A stretch of 43,952 nucleotides of DNA from Verrucomicrobiales bacterium (lineage in GTDB: Bacteria; Verrucomicrobiota; Verrucomicrobiia; Verrucomicrobiales; DEV007), in NCBI GenBank assembly GCA_012960505.1, contig DUBC01000025.1:61804-105755 (forward strand), read 5' to 3'. The notes under the pieces were generated by a model. That model ran no database searches, was not told the DNA's origin, and saw only the letters and a list, made by a program, of their open reading frames with translations. The translations under genes were made by a program, and so were the position numbers. Within the stretch, counting starts at the first letter, position 1. Each line of letters begins with the position of its first letter. This document shows positions 8,526-17,042 of the stretch, one piece after another.

Positions 8526-11101
8526 TTTAATTGTTCGAGACAATCCTTTGCCCATTGAAGCCATCGCTTGGCATCATCATTCGTGGGTTCGATATCAAGA
8601 ATTTGCTGATAATAATCCTGAGCGGTTTCAAATGATGATTTTGCTTCAAGGATATCTTCTTCTTCGCCTGTATTGACTAAGTGCCACCCGAGTTTGCCGT
8701 AGTCACGGGCAATCATTACTCGGTACTTGTTTTTCTTTCTATTGTCGTTTTCAACATCAAGATCTTTATTAAGTAAGTTCTTGATATGATGAACAGCCTC
8801 TCGTGAGAGATCAGCTGATTTTCCCGTATCTCCGGCCTCCTTGTGAAGGTCTGCTAATTGACGGTACAGTTGTGCTATTTCATTTTGGTAAACAAAATTA
8901 CTTGGTTCATTTTTGATCAGACTCTTCAAAATATTGAGTGCTGCATTTGACTGAGTTCTTGCTGCACTTGAATCCCCTTCATCCTCGATTGATCGCGAAA
9001 ATGCATAAAGTCGTCTTGCCATTTCGAATCGGTATAGATTGCTGGGAGATCTTTTAATGAGTGATGTGAGGAGTTCGATTGCATCATTATTTATAATGCT
9101 AGCTTCAGAGTTTGCGGTAACAAATGCGATGTCTGCTTCTTCACCTAATGCGCGTGCCAGCTGAAAATGGTAATTTAATTTCTCGGGGAACGCGGTAACG
9201 AGTTCTGTGTATCCAGCTATAGAATTTTGATATGATTCGTTGGCGCTATCCGATTCGCCTTTTGTGTTGAGGATTTGTCCTAGTTCAAAATGAGCAGAGG
9301 CTACTAATGATTGGTCTTTTTCAAGTGGAAGCGAGTCTGCAGTGGTGGCGGTAATGATTTGAATTGTTTGTTCAGCGTATTGTTTGGAAGCTTCAATTTG
9401 TTGCGAATTGCGTAATTTCTTGGCTAGAACTAATGCGCTTTCTGCTGCGGCGCGAGCATTCCTTGGCTCGTTCGGATCGTGGCTCAGTAGTTCCTTATAA
9501 AGCAGAAAGGATTTTGTGGCAGCCTGTGTGGCAGCTCTGTGCATTTGTGAGCCTGATTTCGAAGTTGAGAGATTTTTGTATAGTCTGGCTCTACGTTCGA
9601 TCAATTCTCCATTGTCTCCACCTCCGATTTCGTCATCCGTAATTAATTCTGTGGCTTGTGTTAGTTTTTGGCTGGCAGAGGTGAAGTCGCCTAGGAGAAT
9701 GTGAAGTTCACTGGAATTGCTTAGTGCAGAAATTACTGAGTCACGTAAGACGGGATCGTTCTGATTACGACTGATAAACTTATCATAATATGTAAGCATT
9801 GATCCGATCGTTCCTTCGGGAAAGAGGTACAACGGATTGCCCTCGTCATCCAAAGTTGCAAGCATTCTACAAAGCTCATTCAATGCAGATTGAGATTGCT
9901 GGAAGTCATTGATGAGGCCGGCTATCTGTTCCTCTTCGATGGTTAGTGCAGGGATTGTTTTATCTGTTTTGGGGGTAGGGATGATATCAATTGGATCCAC
10001 TTTAACTATTTTTACCGGTTCTGGTGGAGAAATAGGGCCGGGCTGTTCTTTTTGACCTAGATAATTTAATGTGATTAGAACTGCCGCGGCTGCGGATACT
10101 GCAGCAGACAGAAAGATAGTGGTAGCATGTTCCCACTTGGACTTTTTGTTTTGCCTAAAATTGATTCCGCTTTTCTCCTCTGAGAGTGAGTTAAGATTGT
10201 TATTGTCTTCACAATTCCTAAGTTCATTAAGAACTTCGGCCATGTCGTTGTGACGATGTTCATCTTTAAGACTTAAGCATGTTTCGATGATTGAACGGTA
10301 CGTTTGCTCAGTTTCCGTTCGAGCTTCATTTGGCCAAGTTATATTTTCTTGAGCACTAATGGCCCGGGCGACTCGGTTTGTGGAAATTTCGCTGTGCAGG
10401 TTGAGTTGTGTTTCCCTCTTTTTTCTGTATTTAACAATTTCATCATTAAGGCGGCAAAATCTTCCCGTCATTAACTGGTAAATAGTGGCTCCATAAGCAT
10501 AGACATCCCATTTCTCTCCACGGCCTTCAAAGAATTGATTGCCGTGCTGTAGTTGTTCTGGAGCGCAATAAAAAAGCGAATCACTAGTTTCAAGTTGTTC
10601 GGTTCCCCCGAGCATTCCCTGTGCAAAGTCAGTGATTTTTGCTTGTGGGTTCTCACCGTCTTCAAAAAGTACATTGGTTGGTTTTAAGTTGCAGTGAATG
10701 ATTCCCTTCTCGTGAAGGTGTGCCATCGCTTCTGCAATTTGAATTGCGATTTTCCATCCATCATTGGATGAGACATTTCCGCACAACGTTTCTAGGTTTC
10801 GTGATCTGATATTTGTAGTTCCGTCAGGGAGCGTTGTTCTCTCCGCGTAGAGTTCCGTTGTGATGTATGCCTGAGGGCTTGCCAGATCAAAGTCGTGTAT
10901 CGTAGCGATCCCTGGATGAGGGGAGTCTTTGTAAATCTTTACCAGTGCATCTGAGAGCACTTGTCGGTTAACGGCTATCCCTCTAAGTGATTTTAACGCA
11001 AACTTTGTTTTTCCTTGGGAGGCGGCACTCCATACAGATCCTGTGGAGCCTTCTCCAATCAGTTCATGTATCAAATAGCCTGGTATTTTAGGGCGACTCA
11101 C
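8522..11101 (-). CDS. Receptor-type protein kinase homologue with TPR region, likely pseudokinase
   Basis: 859 residues starting at a GTG. A Hanks-type kinase domain occupies about residues 8-290, with a glycine loop (GEGSTGSVW), Lys37 in FALKSL, a DF motif (TDFAQG, Asp158) and an APEQL string. The catalytic loop, normally HRDLKPxN, reads HCNLKPTN (His136, Cys137, Asn138), so the proton-accepting aspartate is replaced by asparagine; the DFG glycine is also alanine. One membrane helix follows near residues 333-355, then about 480 residues of TPR-like helices to the C-terminus. The layout is that of PVC sensor kinases with the TPR part outside. With the substituted residues, a scaffold or nucleotide-sensing role is more likely than strong phosphotransfer; residual activity cannot be excluded. 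Confidence 0.87.
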   Translation of the reverse strand: MSRPKIPGYLIHELIGEGSTGSVWSAASQGKTKFALKSLRGIAVNRQVLSDALVKIYKDSPHPGIATIHDFDLASPQAYITTELYAERTTLPDGTTNIRSRNLETLCGNVSSNDGWKIAIQIAEAMAHLHEKGIIHCNLKPTNVLFEDGENPQAKITDFAQGMLGGTEQLETSDSLFYCAPEQLQHGNQFFEGRGEKWDVYAYGATIYQLMTGRFCRLNDEIVKYRKKRETQLNLHSEISTNRVARAISAQENITWPNEARTETEQTYRSIIETCLSLKDEHRHNDMAEVLNELRNCEDNNNLNSLSEEKSGINFRQNKKSKWEHATTIFLSAAVSAAAAVLITLNYLGQKEQPGPISPPEPVKIVKVDPIDIIPTPKTDKTIPALTIEEEQIAGLINDFQQSQSALNELCRMLATLDDEGNPLYLFPEGTIGSMLTYYDKFISRNQNDPVLRDSVISALSNSSELHILLGDFTSASQKLTQATELITDDEIGGGDNGELIERRARLYKNLSTSKSGSQMHRAATQAATKSFLLYKELLSHDPNEPRNARAAAESALVLAKKLRNSQQIEASKQYAEQTIQIITATTADSLPLEKDQSLVASAHFELGQILNTKGESDSANESYQNSIAGYTELVTAFPEKLNYHFQLARALGEEADIAFVTANSEASIINNDAIELLTSLIKRSPSNLYRFEMARRLYAFSRSIEDEGDSSAARTQSNAALNILKSLIKNEPSNFVYQNEIAQLYRQLADLHKEAGDTGKSADLSREAVHHIKNLLNKDLDVENDNRKKNKYRVMIARDYGKLGWHLVNTGEEEDILEAKSSFETAQDYYQQILDIEPTNDDAKRWLQWAKDCLEQLN

Positions 11102-11336
11102 TATTTAGCTGTTCTTTAAAATTTTTGGAAGGTAATGCGCTCTATGCTGTTCTCAAGATAAGGACCCTTCTTAATGATTACGATTTATTAAGGAGTTATG
11201 AAAAGTTCTACATATATGGAATTTCCATGGTGAATATGAAAATTTTATGGAAATAGCAATAATTATAAATTTGTTTTATATGATTTTGGTTTAAAACATG
11301 GAAATCAAAAAATCTTAAAACCGAATTATTAATTGA
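11102..11336. promoter_or_regulatory. Divergent intergenic region with repeated ATGGAAAT elements
   Basis: This AT-rich 235-base spacer separates the kinase gene (left) from the SDR gene (right) and must hold both promoters. It contains a perfect 13-base inverted repeat ATGGAATTTCCAT (11216-11228). Two further copies of ATGGAAAT follow in direct orientation at 11247-11254 and 11298-11305. Start-to-start spacings of 31 and 51 bases are close to 3 and 5 helical turns. This pattern suggests binding sites for a dimeric regulator. No clear -35/-10 pair could be chosen. Confidence 0.35.
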
Positions 11337-12092
11337 ATGGCTCAAACATTGAAAGGACACGTGGCACTTGTGACTGGAAGTACAACCGGACTGGGGCTTG
11401 GAATTGCCAAGGTTCTTGGTGCTGGAGGAGCGAAGGTTGTGATGAACTATTATAATGATGAGGAAAGGGCAGAACGTGCTTTCTCTGAGTTTCAAAGTGC
11501 TGGGGGTGAGGGTATTCTTTTAAAGGCGAACGCTATCGATGAGCTAGCCATTACTGAGTTGGTGGATCGGGCGCAATCCGAGCTAGGCGCGATTGATATT
11601 ATTGTGCCAAACGCAACGCCTGATCAGCCCTTGAAAAGTATTGAAGAATATGATTGGGAATTATACCAACAGATGCTCAATTTTTTCATTAAGAGCCCTT
11701 ATCTTTTAACGAGGGCGGTGCTAGCCCAAATGAAAGAGAAAGGTTGGGGCAGAATCATTAATATTTCTAGTGAAGTGTATCAACTCTCTGTCAGTCCATT
11801 CAGTGCTTATGTTTCAGCAAAGGGAGGGCAAATAGGATGGACGCGCAGCATGTCACGAGAATTAGCGCCTCACGGCATTACCGTTAACACAGTTAATCCA
11901 GGTTGGATTCCAACAGAACGACATGAGAATGACCCACAAGAAGAAAAGGACGCCTATCTGAGTCAGATACCAGCTGGCCGGTGGGGAACTCCGTCAGATG
12001 TTGGGGAGGCAGTTGCTTATTTCGCTTCTGAGGAGGCTGGATTTATTACGGGCCAGACTCTCTGCGTTAATGGAGGAAATTCTCCATGGTGA
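11337..12092 (+). CDS. SDR-family NAD(P)-dependent oxidoreductase
   Basis: 251 residues, the standard length for a classical short-chain dehydrogenase/reductase. TGSTTGLGLG at residues 13-22 is the dinucleotide-binding glycine motif. A serine in NISSE near residue 142 with Tyr157 and Lys161 (YVSAK) forms the catalytic set, followed by the PG motif (VNPGWIPTE) and the C-terminal GQTLCVNGG. The reaction is oxidation of a hydroxyl or reduction of a ketone; the substrate is unknown. Its stop lies nine bases from the stop of the convergent ABC permease gene. The shared palindrome upstream of this gene and of the importer suggests it acts on the imported sugar or polyol. This is inference. Confidence 0.9.
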   Translation: MAQTLKGHVALVTGSTTGLGLGIAKVLGAGGAKVVMNYYNDEERAERAFSEFQSAGGEGILLKANAIDELAITELVDRAQSELGAIDIIVPNATPDQPLKSIEEYDWELYQQMLNFFIKSPYLLTRAVLAQMKEKGWGRIINISSEVYQLSVSPFSAYVSAKGGQIGWTRSMSRELAPHGITVNTVNPGWIPTERHENDPQEEKDAYLSQIPAGRWGTPSDVGEAVAYFASEEAGFITGQTLCVNGGNSPW

Positions 12093-12101
12093 TTTATGTT
12101 T

Positions 12102-13214
12102 TTATGCTGTTTTATTTTTGTTGGTGAACAAACGTTTGATGCTTGATGCTCCGTGTTGATCCAATAGAACTCCAACAAAAATGACGCCGCCAGTGATAGC
12201 GTCACTGAGCGGGGTAGGATAGCCAAAGAGATTAACCATATTTCTGAGTACAATTAGAATTGCCGTGCCGATCAAGATTCCGACTATGGACCCCTCACCG
12301 CCCTTTAGGCTGCACCCTCCCAAAACGGCTGCGGCGATAGCGTAGAGCTCAAAAAAAGCGCCGTGCGTAGCGGGTTGGACTGAGCCTGTGTATATACAAA
12401 ATGGTATGGATGCGAAAGCTGTGCAAAAACCAGCAATGACATAAGCAAAAGCAATGACAATGCTTGTATTGATTCCTGAATATTTTGTAGCTAATTCATT
12501 TCTTCCCGCAGCAAATATGTATCGACCAAAAACGGATCGATGCAGTACTACACCAAAGAATAGAGCAAATCCGATTAAGTAAACAAATGACATTGGAATG
12601 CTGTGAAGAATTCCTGAGCTATTGCCATTGGTTAGAACATCCCCCAAGCTTCCTTCACCAAGGTGTCTGAGGAGGCTAAGATTTTGTTCAGAGTTACTGA
12701 GGTTAATGGAAGTGTCGTCGGCTGAGAATCGAGCGAGGCCTCTGTATGATAGGAGCCCACATAGCGTAACGATGAAGGCCTGAAGCTTGAGCTTTCCGAC
12801 TAAGAGTCCCTGAGTCAAACCGACTAGGGTTCCTAAGATGAGGGTGAAGATTATAGCTATGGGCCATGCAATTTCAGGGATTATTTTAGCAAGGAAAGAG
12901 TCAGGTCTTGTCTCCGGAGGGGTCACAAAGTAAAGGAAGACGACTCCGAGTAGAGCCATGAGTGATCCTACTGAAAGATCGATTCCTGCTGTGATGATTA
13001 CTATACCAACGCCTATGCTGAAAATGCCGTAAATTCCTATTTCTCTACTAATATTCTTAAGATTATCAAGAGTCAGGAATTTACTCTCAAATAGGCCCTG
13101 TACACCACTTTCAGTGGTTCCTGCTGAAGTGATTACAATGAGAGTAATGAGAAGGCCCAGCATTCCTAGTTCTCTCCTGTTTTTTCGAACTAAGCCTAGT
13201 TTTGAATTTGCCAT
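12102..13214 (-). CDS. Sugar ABC transporter permease (RbsC-like)
   Basis: 370 residues with about nine or ten hydrophobic segments, matching the BPD_transp_2 permease family that includes RbsC, AraH and XylH. Family strings include ITAGIDLSVGSLMAL near residues 65-80 and the loop AAVLGGCSLKGGEGSIVG near 295-315. It forms the inner-membrane channel through which the binding protein delivers its sugar, driven by the upstream ATPase. It is last in a leftward operon, 21 bases after the ATPase gene. ATG at 13214 is supported by the cytoplasmic N-terminus before the first helix. The ligand cannot be read from the permease. Confidence 0.92.
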   Translation of the reverse strand: MANSKLGLVRKNRRELGMLGLLITLIVITSAGTTESGVQGLFESKFLTLDNLKNISREIGIYGIFSIGVGIVIITAGIDLSVGSLMALLGVVFLYFVTPPETRPDSFLAKIIPEIAWPIAIIFTLILGTLVGLTQGLLVGKLKLQAFIVTLCGLLSYRGLARFSADDTSINLSNSEQNLSLLRHLGEGSLGDVLTNGNSSGILHSIPMSFVYLIGFALFFGVVLHRSVFGRYIFAAGRNELATKYSGINTSIVIAFAYVIAGFCTAFASIPFCIYTGSVQPATHGAFFELYAIAAAVLGGCSLKGGEGSIVGILIGTAILIVLRNMVNLFGYPTPLSDAITGGVIFVGVLLDQHGASSIKRLFTNKNKTA

Positions 13215-13235
13215 TAGTTGATTTCTGGTTCTTTA

Positions 13236-14756
13236 CTATTCATTCTTGCCACCAACGGCGAGGTGCATGATCGCTTTCTCTGAAAAATTCTCGCGTTTAA
13301 TCTCGCCAGTAATTTTTCCCTCATGCATCACTGCGATTCTATCGCTGATGCCGAGGACTTCTTCCATGTCACTTGATATCATCCAGACGGCCACTCCTTG
13401 GTTGGCCAAATTGCGCATTAGCTTGTAGATCTCAGCTTTCGCCCCGACATCAATTCCCCTTGTAGGTTCATCAAATATTATGGCTCTTGGTTTCATTGAG
13501 AGCCACTTTGCGAGGACTACTTTTTGTTGATTTCCTCCACTCAGATTGATGACTGGTGTTTGGGTCGAAGGAGTCTTTATATTTAAGCTCTTTACTTGAT
13601 GTTTTGCTGCGACCTCTTCTGCACTGTTATCAATGAGGCCTAGTTTGTTGGAATATTTCTGCAGTGAGGCGAGTGACACATTTTTACTTATATCAAATTC
13701 GGTCACTAGGCCTGTCCTCTTACGGTCTTCAGGGGCAAGGTAAATTCCGGCATTAATTGATGCTCTGGCTGATCCTCTTTTAACGGTTTCGTCGTTTATT
13801 TTCACTTCTCCCTCGAGGGTAGGGTCTACTCCAAATACGGTTTGAGCTAGTTCGGAGCGTCCTGCGCCGACTAGGCCTGCCATTCCTAAAATTTCGCCTG
13901 CAGAGACACGGAAACTTACTTTGCAATCAGGGTAAGCGGAGGTCCTTAAATTTGAGATCTCTAATCCCTTTTGATCACTTGTTATTTGGGAATGCTCATG
14001 AGTGCTTCTTTCTAGAGTCCTCCCGACCATGAGACTAACCATCGCATCGTGGTTGATTTCATCTCTGGAAAGTTCTCCGGCATTGGCTCCATCACGGAGC
14101 GCGACTACTCGGTCAGCGCATTGGCTCACTTCGCCTAATCGGTGCGAAATATAAATGATGGCAATTCCTTTTCCACGAAGTTCTGAAATGACGCTTAGCA
14201 GTTTGTCGGTTTCGGATAGGGTGAGGCTGGACGTTGGTTCGTCCATGATGATTATCTTAGCATTTTTGGAGAGTGCCTTTGCTATTTCGACCATTTGTTG
14301 CTGACCGATTGAAAGTTCAGAGACTGGAGTGTCAGGAGAAATGTCGAGGCCAAGCATTTCGATGAAGGGCTTGGTTTGAACGGAAATGCTTTTTGTGTCA
14401 ATTATTCCCAGTCGGCGAGGTTCTCTGCCCAGGAAAACATTGGCCCCAACATCAAGATTATCGAGAATATTGAGCTCTTGATGGACGAATCCTATTCCTA
14501 GCTGATCGGCATGGGAGACTGACCTTATAGAGGTGGTGTCGCCATTGACCTCTATGGTTCCTGAATCTGGCTGATGAACGCCTCCAAGAATGTTCATCAA
14601 TGTTGATTTGCCTGCTCCGTTCTCTCCAATTAGGGCAACAACTTCACCGTGCGATATTTCGAAGTTAACATCGATAAGGGCGCGAACTCCCGGAAAGGAT
14701 TTATTAATCCCATGCATGCGCAAAGCATGGACAGATTTTTCAGAAGTGTCGCTCAA
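13236..14756 (-). CDS. Sugar ABC transporter ATP-binding protein (RbsA-like, two ATPase domains)
   Basis: 506 residues, the usual length of the fused double-cassette ATPases of ribose/xylose/galactose importers. The first cassette has Walker A GENGAGKST (near residue 45), signature LSIGQQQM and Walker B IIIMDEPTS. The second has the degenerate Walker A GLVGAGRSEL typical of the family, signature LSGGNQQKV and Walker B IIFDEPTRG. The reading frame opens at TTG 14756; ATG 14717 (MHGINKSFPG) is an alternative start that fits the family's usual short N-terminus. It lies between the binding protein and the permease in the same operon. Confidence 0.93.
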   Translation of the reverse strand: MSDTSEKSVHALRMHGINKSFPGVRALIDVNFEISHGEVVALIGENGAGKSTLMNILGGVHQPDSGTIEVNGDTTSIRSVSHADQLGIGFVHQELNILDNLDVGANVFLGREPRRLGIIDTKSISVQTKPFIEMLGLDISPDTPVSELSIGQQQMVEIAKALSKNAKIIIMDEPTSSLTLSETDKLLSVISELRGKGIAIIYISHRLGEVSQCADRVVALRDGANAGELSRDEINHDAMVSLMVGRTLERSTHEHSQITSDQKGLEISNLRTSAYPDCKVSFRVSAGEILGMAGLVGAGRSELAQTVFGVDPTLEGEVKINDETVKRGSARASINAGIYLAPEDRKRTGLVTEFDISKNVSLASLQKYSNKLGLIDNSAEEVAAKHQVKSLNIKTPSTQTPVINLSGGNQQKVVLAKWLSMKPRAIIFDEPTRGIDVGAKAEIYKLMRNLANQGVAVWMISSDMEEVLGISDRIAVMHEGKITGEIKRENFSEKAIMHLAVGGKNE

Positions 14757-14791
14757 TGTATGGGTCTTTTGATATCTCTAATGCAGAGCCA

Positions 14792-15796
14792 TTAACTACC
14801 GCTTTTCCATTCCTGACATTTTTTGAGATAAGCTGCACCTTCTCCTTTTCGGATCATTTTTGTAGCAATGAATTTTTGTCTTGTGTCAGGAATTCCAAGG
14901 TCTTGTGGTGATTTTCCTTCAATTATGATTGAGCGGAGGGCTTTGATTGCTTGGTATCCGAATTCATATGGTTGCTGTACGACGGTCCCATGAATCTCAC
15001 CAGCATCAATAGCTTTGAGCGTTTCAATTTCTTCATCGAAAGCTACTATTTTAACTTTTCCTATTACGCCCTTGTCCCTTACTGCTTTGAGGCAGGCCGG
15101 GGCATTATAGGCCCAGAGTCCAACCATTCCTGCAAGATTAGGATATTTTGTAAGTGTGTCTTCAGCGTTCCTTCTGGCTTTGCCAATATTTGCTTCATCT
15201 GTTCGAAGGTCTAAGATTTCAATTTTTGTTCCTTCTACCGCTTCCTTTAAGCCTTGATAGCGTTCCACAGCATTTGCTTGATCACCGACACCAACAAAGA
15301 CCATGACTTGGCCCCCATCAGGTAATGCCTCTTTGAGAAGCTCTCCGGCCTGACGCCCGGCCTCAACATTGTTTGTTCCCAAGTAAAACAAGCGATCGGA
15401 TTCAGGGGCATCGCTATCAACTGTAATAATAGATGCCTTTTTCGCCCAACTATTCAGCATTTCTTGCTGACCTTTTGGATTTGGTGGACTGATGGCAATT
15501 CCTTTGAATCCTCTGACAAGTAAAGAATCGCAGATTTCTCGTTGCTTTGCAGCTGTTCCATCACCCATTTTGAATTCAATTTCGATATCATCATGTTCTG
15601 AAGCTGCCTTTTCAGCTCCGGCTTTTCCGAAGGACCAGAAATCGGCCGTAGCATTTGTCATGAATGCTAATTTCACTTTCGGAGCTGTTGATTGTGATCC
15701 GGATTCTTTTTTAGATTCTCCTCCGCATGAGACTAGACATATGATTGATGCGATGAGGGCGAATTGTTTAATGATATTGAGGAATTTAAGTTTCAT
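14792..15796 (-). CDS. Sugar ABC transporter substrate-binding lipoprotein
   Basis: 334 residues with a lipoprotein signal: hydrophobic ALIASIICLV then the lipobox LVSC, with Cys24 followed by GG. The body is a periplasmic-binding-protein-4 type sugar binder, two lobes resembling RbsB. It shows KLAFMTNATADFWSF at the first strand, AISPPNP, ITVDSDAP, YLGTNN, VGLWAYNAP, IVAFDEE and VVQQPYEFGY. It should capture a sugar or related ligand outside the inner membrane and pass it to the permease. It is first of the three transport genes, with the ATPase 35 bases downstream. The 66-base spacer upstream carries the palindrome at 15821-15830. No ligand is assigned. Confidence 0.92.
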   Translation of the reverse strand: MKLKFLNIIKQFALIASIICLVSCGGESKKESGSQSTAPKVKLAFMTNATADFWSFGKAGAEKAASEHDDIEIEFKMGDGTAAKQREICDSLLVRGFKGIAISPPNPKGQQEMLNSWAKKASIITVDSDAPESDRLFYLGTNNVEAGRQAGELLKEALPDGGQVMVFVGVGDQANAVERYQGLKEAVEGTKIEILDLRTDEANIGKARRNAEDTLTKYPNLAGMVGLWAYNAPACLKAVRDKGVIGKVKIVAFDEEIETLKAIDAGEIHGTVVQQPYEFGYQAIKALRSIIIEGKSPQDLGIPDTRQKFIATKMIRKGEGAAYLKKCQEWKSGS

Positions 15797-15820
15797 GAAT
15801 TCTGATTAGTTCGGTTAATT

Positions 15821-15830
15821 GGAAATTTCC
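15821..15830. promoter_or_regulatory. GGAAATTTCC palindrome upstream of the sugar-binding protein gene
   Basis: A perfect 10-base inverted repeat, GGAAATTTCC, lies 25 bases before the ATG of the binding-protein gene, in sequence TTAATTGGAAATTTCCTATT. It closely resembles the inverted repeat ATGGAATTTCCAT found before the convergent SDR gene, so both may bind one regulator. Confidence 0.35.
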
Positions 15831-15862
15831 TATTTATATTGGTATTAGAGGCAAAAAAACAT

Positions 15863-16339
15863 CTATTGAGAATCCTTTTTTTTCTGAGCTTCTTTTACTC
15901 GCTCATAATGGGCTTTAAACCCATTATTAAGATCGAGGATTTCTTTGCGGTTTTCTTCTCTGAGTTTTTCTAAAGGGAATACATAGGCTTTCTTGCCTAT
16001 GAGCATTCTTACGTTGCTATCTTTAATGATTGTAGGGGGTATGAATTTTTCTTTGTTGCCTGGGTCAAATGCGATGAGCCTTCCTATGATGGTCTTTCCT
16101 TCATTGTTGATCCATGATTTGTCATCGGTCACTGCCAAGTAGGTGATTTTTTTCACCTCTTTTTTGATGGGGGATGCCTTTGGGGTGGTTATAGAAGCGC
16201 CGCCGAATTGGCCTGAGCCGGATATGGTTTTGTTGGTGGCCTTGATCTGAGCAATTGATTCGGATTGACTGAAAATAAAATAAAGGCACATCACTGGGAA
16301 AAGACGCAGTGAATAATATTTGTAGTTTTTATTTTTCAT
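15863..16339 (-). CDS. Small exported protein with SHD1-like domain
   Basis: 158 residues with a signal peptide (hydrophobic LFPVMCLYFIFSQ, likely cleaved near SIAQ). Residues 70-135 have the layout of the SLA1-homology-like domains common in PVC genomes: a W followed by GKTIIGRLIAFD, a variable middle, and a closing VFPLEKLREENRKEI. The end is basic and charged. The function of this domain in bacteria is unknown. The gene lies between the SGNH hydrolase (37 bases upstream) and the sugar-binding protein (66 bases downstream), so it may be cotranscribed with them. Confidence 0.65.
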   Translation of the reverse strand: MKNKNYKYYSLRLFPVMCLYFIFSQSESIAQIKATNKTISGSGQFGGASITTPKASPIKKEVKKITYLAVTDDKSWINNEGKTIIGRLIAFDPGNKEKFIPPTIIKDSNVRMLIGKKAYVFPLEKLREENRKEILDLNNGFKAHYERVKEAQKKKDSQ

Positions 16340-16376
16340 TTTCCTTTGGTCAGGGTTTGGCCTTGGGTCGGGATGG

Positions 16377-17024
16377 TTAGTTCTTAGTTTGCTTTATGCT
16401 ATTTTTAACAGTCTCAGCAATGATAGTTGCCCCAGCAGCGTTCGGATGAACGTGATCAGGTATGAGTTGATGCTTGTCTCTAAATGGTGAGTTCAAGTCG
16501 ATGATTTCACATTCAGTTTGAGCTGAGAGTTTTTTGAGTGCTGGTATAATGTCTCTATTAACGATCGCGTCAGTTATTCCCCAGCGAGGCTTGACGACTG
16601 GGACTGGAAGGCAAATGAAAATTGTTGGTTTTGATGAGAGCTTTGCAAAGGCTGAGATCATTGATTTATAATCAGCTGAATACTCTGCCCCGTGTTTCCA
16701 GTTTTGTGGTTTCGTGTCATTGGTACCTAACTTGATGACGACAATGTTTGGATTAAAGTCTAGGGCAGCTTTGTATTCCCGTTGTTTCCAGAACGGTTTG
16801 TCGCCTTTTTTAAGCATCGTTGATCCGCTGTTTCCGAAATTTTTGACTTCATATTTTGGGCCGAGCATTTTACCAAGTTGGACCGGGTAACTCATATTTT
16901 TTCTGTCCTTGATGCCGGCACCGTATGTGATGCTGTCACCTACGCAGGCGATTCTGATGGCGTCTGAGAATGCAGTGACTGAAAATATGGATACTGAGAG
17001 GAGAGTTAAGAATAATAATTTCAT
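16377..17024 (-). CDS. Exported SGNH/GDSL-family hydrolase
   Basis: 215 residues with a signal peptide of about 18 residues. The SGNH blocks are in order: block I ACVGDSITYG (nucleophile Ser), block II with Gly in NFGNSGSTM, block III KLGTNDTKP with Asn, and block V DHVHPNAAG with the catalytic Asp and His. Such enzymes remove acyl groups, often acetyl esters, from carbohydrates or lipids outside the cell. Its place beside a sugar importer and a sugar isomerase-like gene supports deacylation of an oligosaccharide or related compound; the substrate is inferred only. The spacer to the upstream isomerase-like gene is 18 bases. Confidence 0.88.
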   Translation of the reverse strand: MKLLFLTLLSVSIFSVTAFSDAIRIACVGDSITYGAGIKDRKNMSYPVQLGKMLGPKYEVKNFGNSGSTMLKKGDKPFWKQREYKAALDFNPNIVVIKLGTNDTKPQNWKHGAEYSADYKSMISAFAKLSSKPTIFICLPVPVVKPRWGITDAIVNRDIIPALKKLSAQTECEIIDLNSPFRDKHQLIPDHVHPNAAGATIIAETVKNSIKQTKN

Positions 17025-17042
17025 TTTTGATTAGTGTGAATA

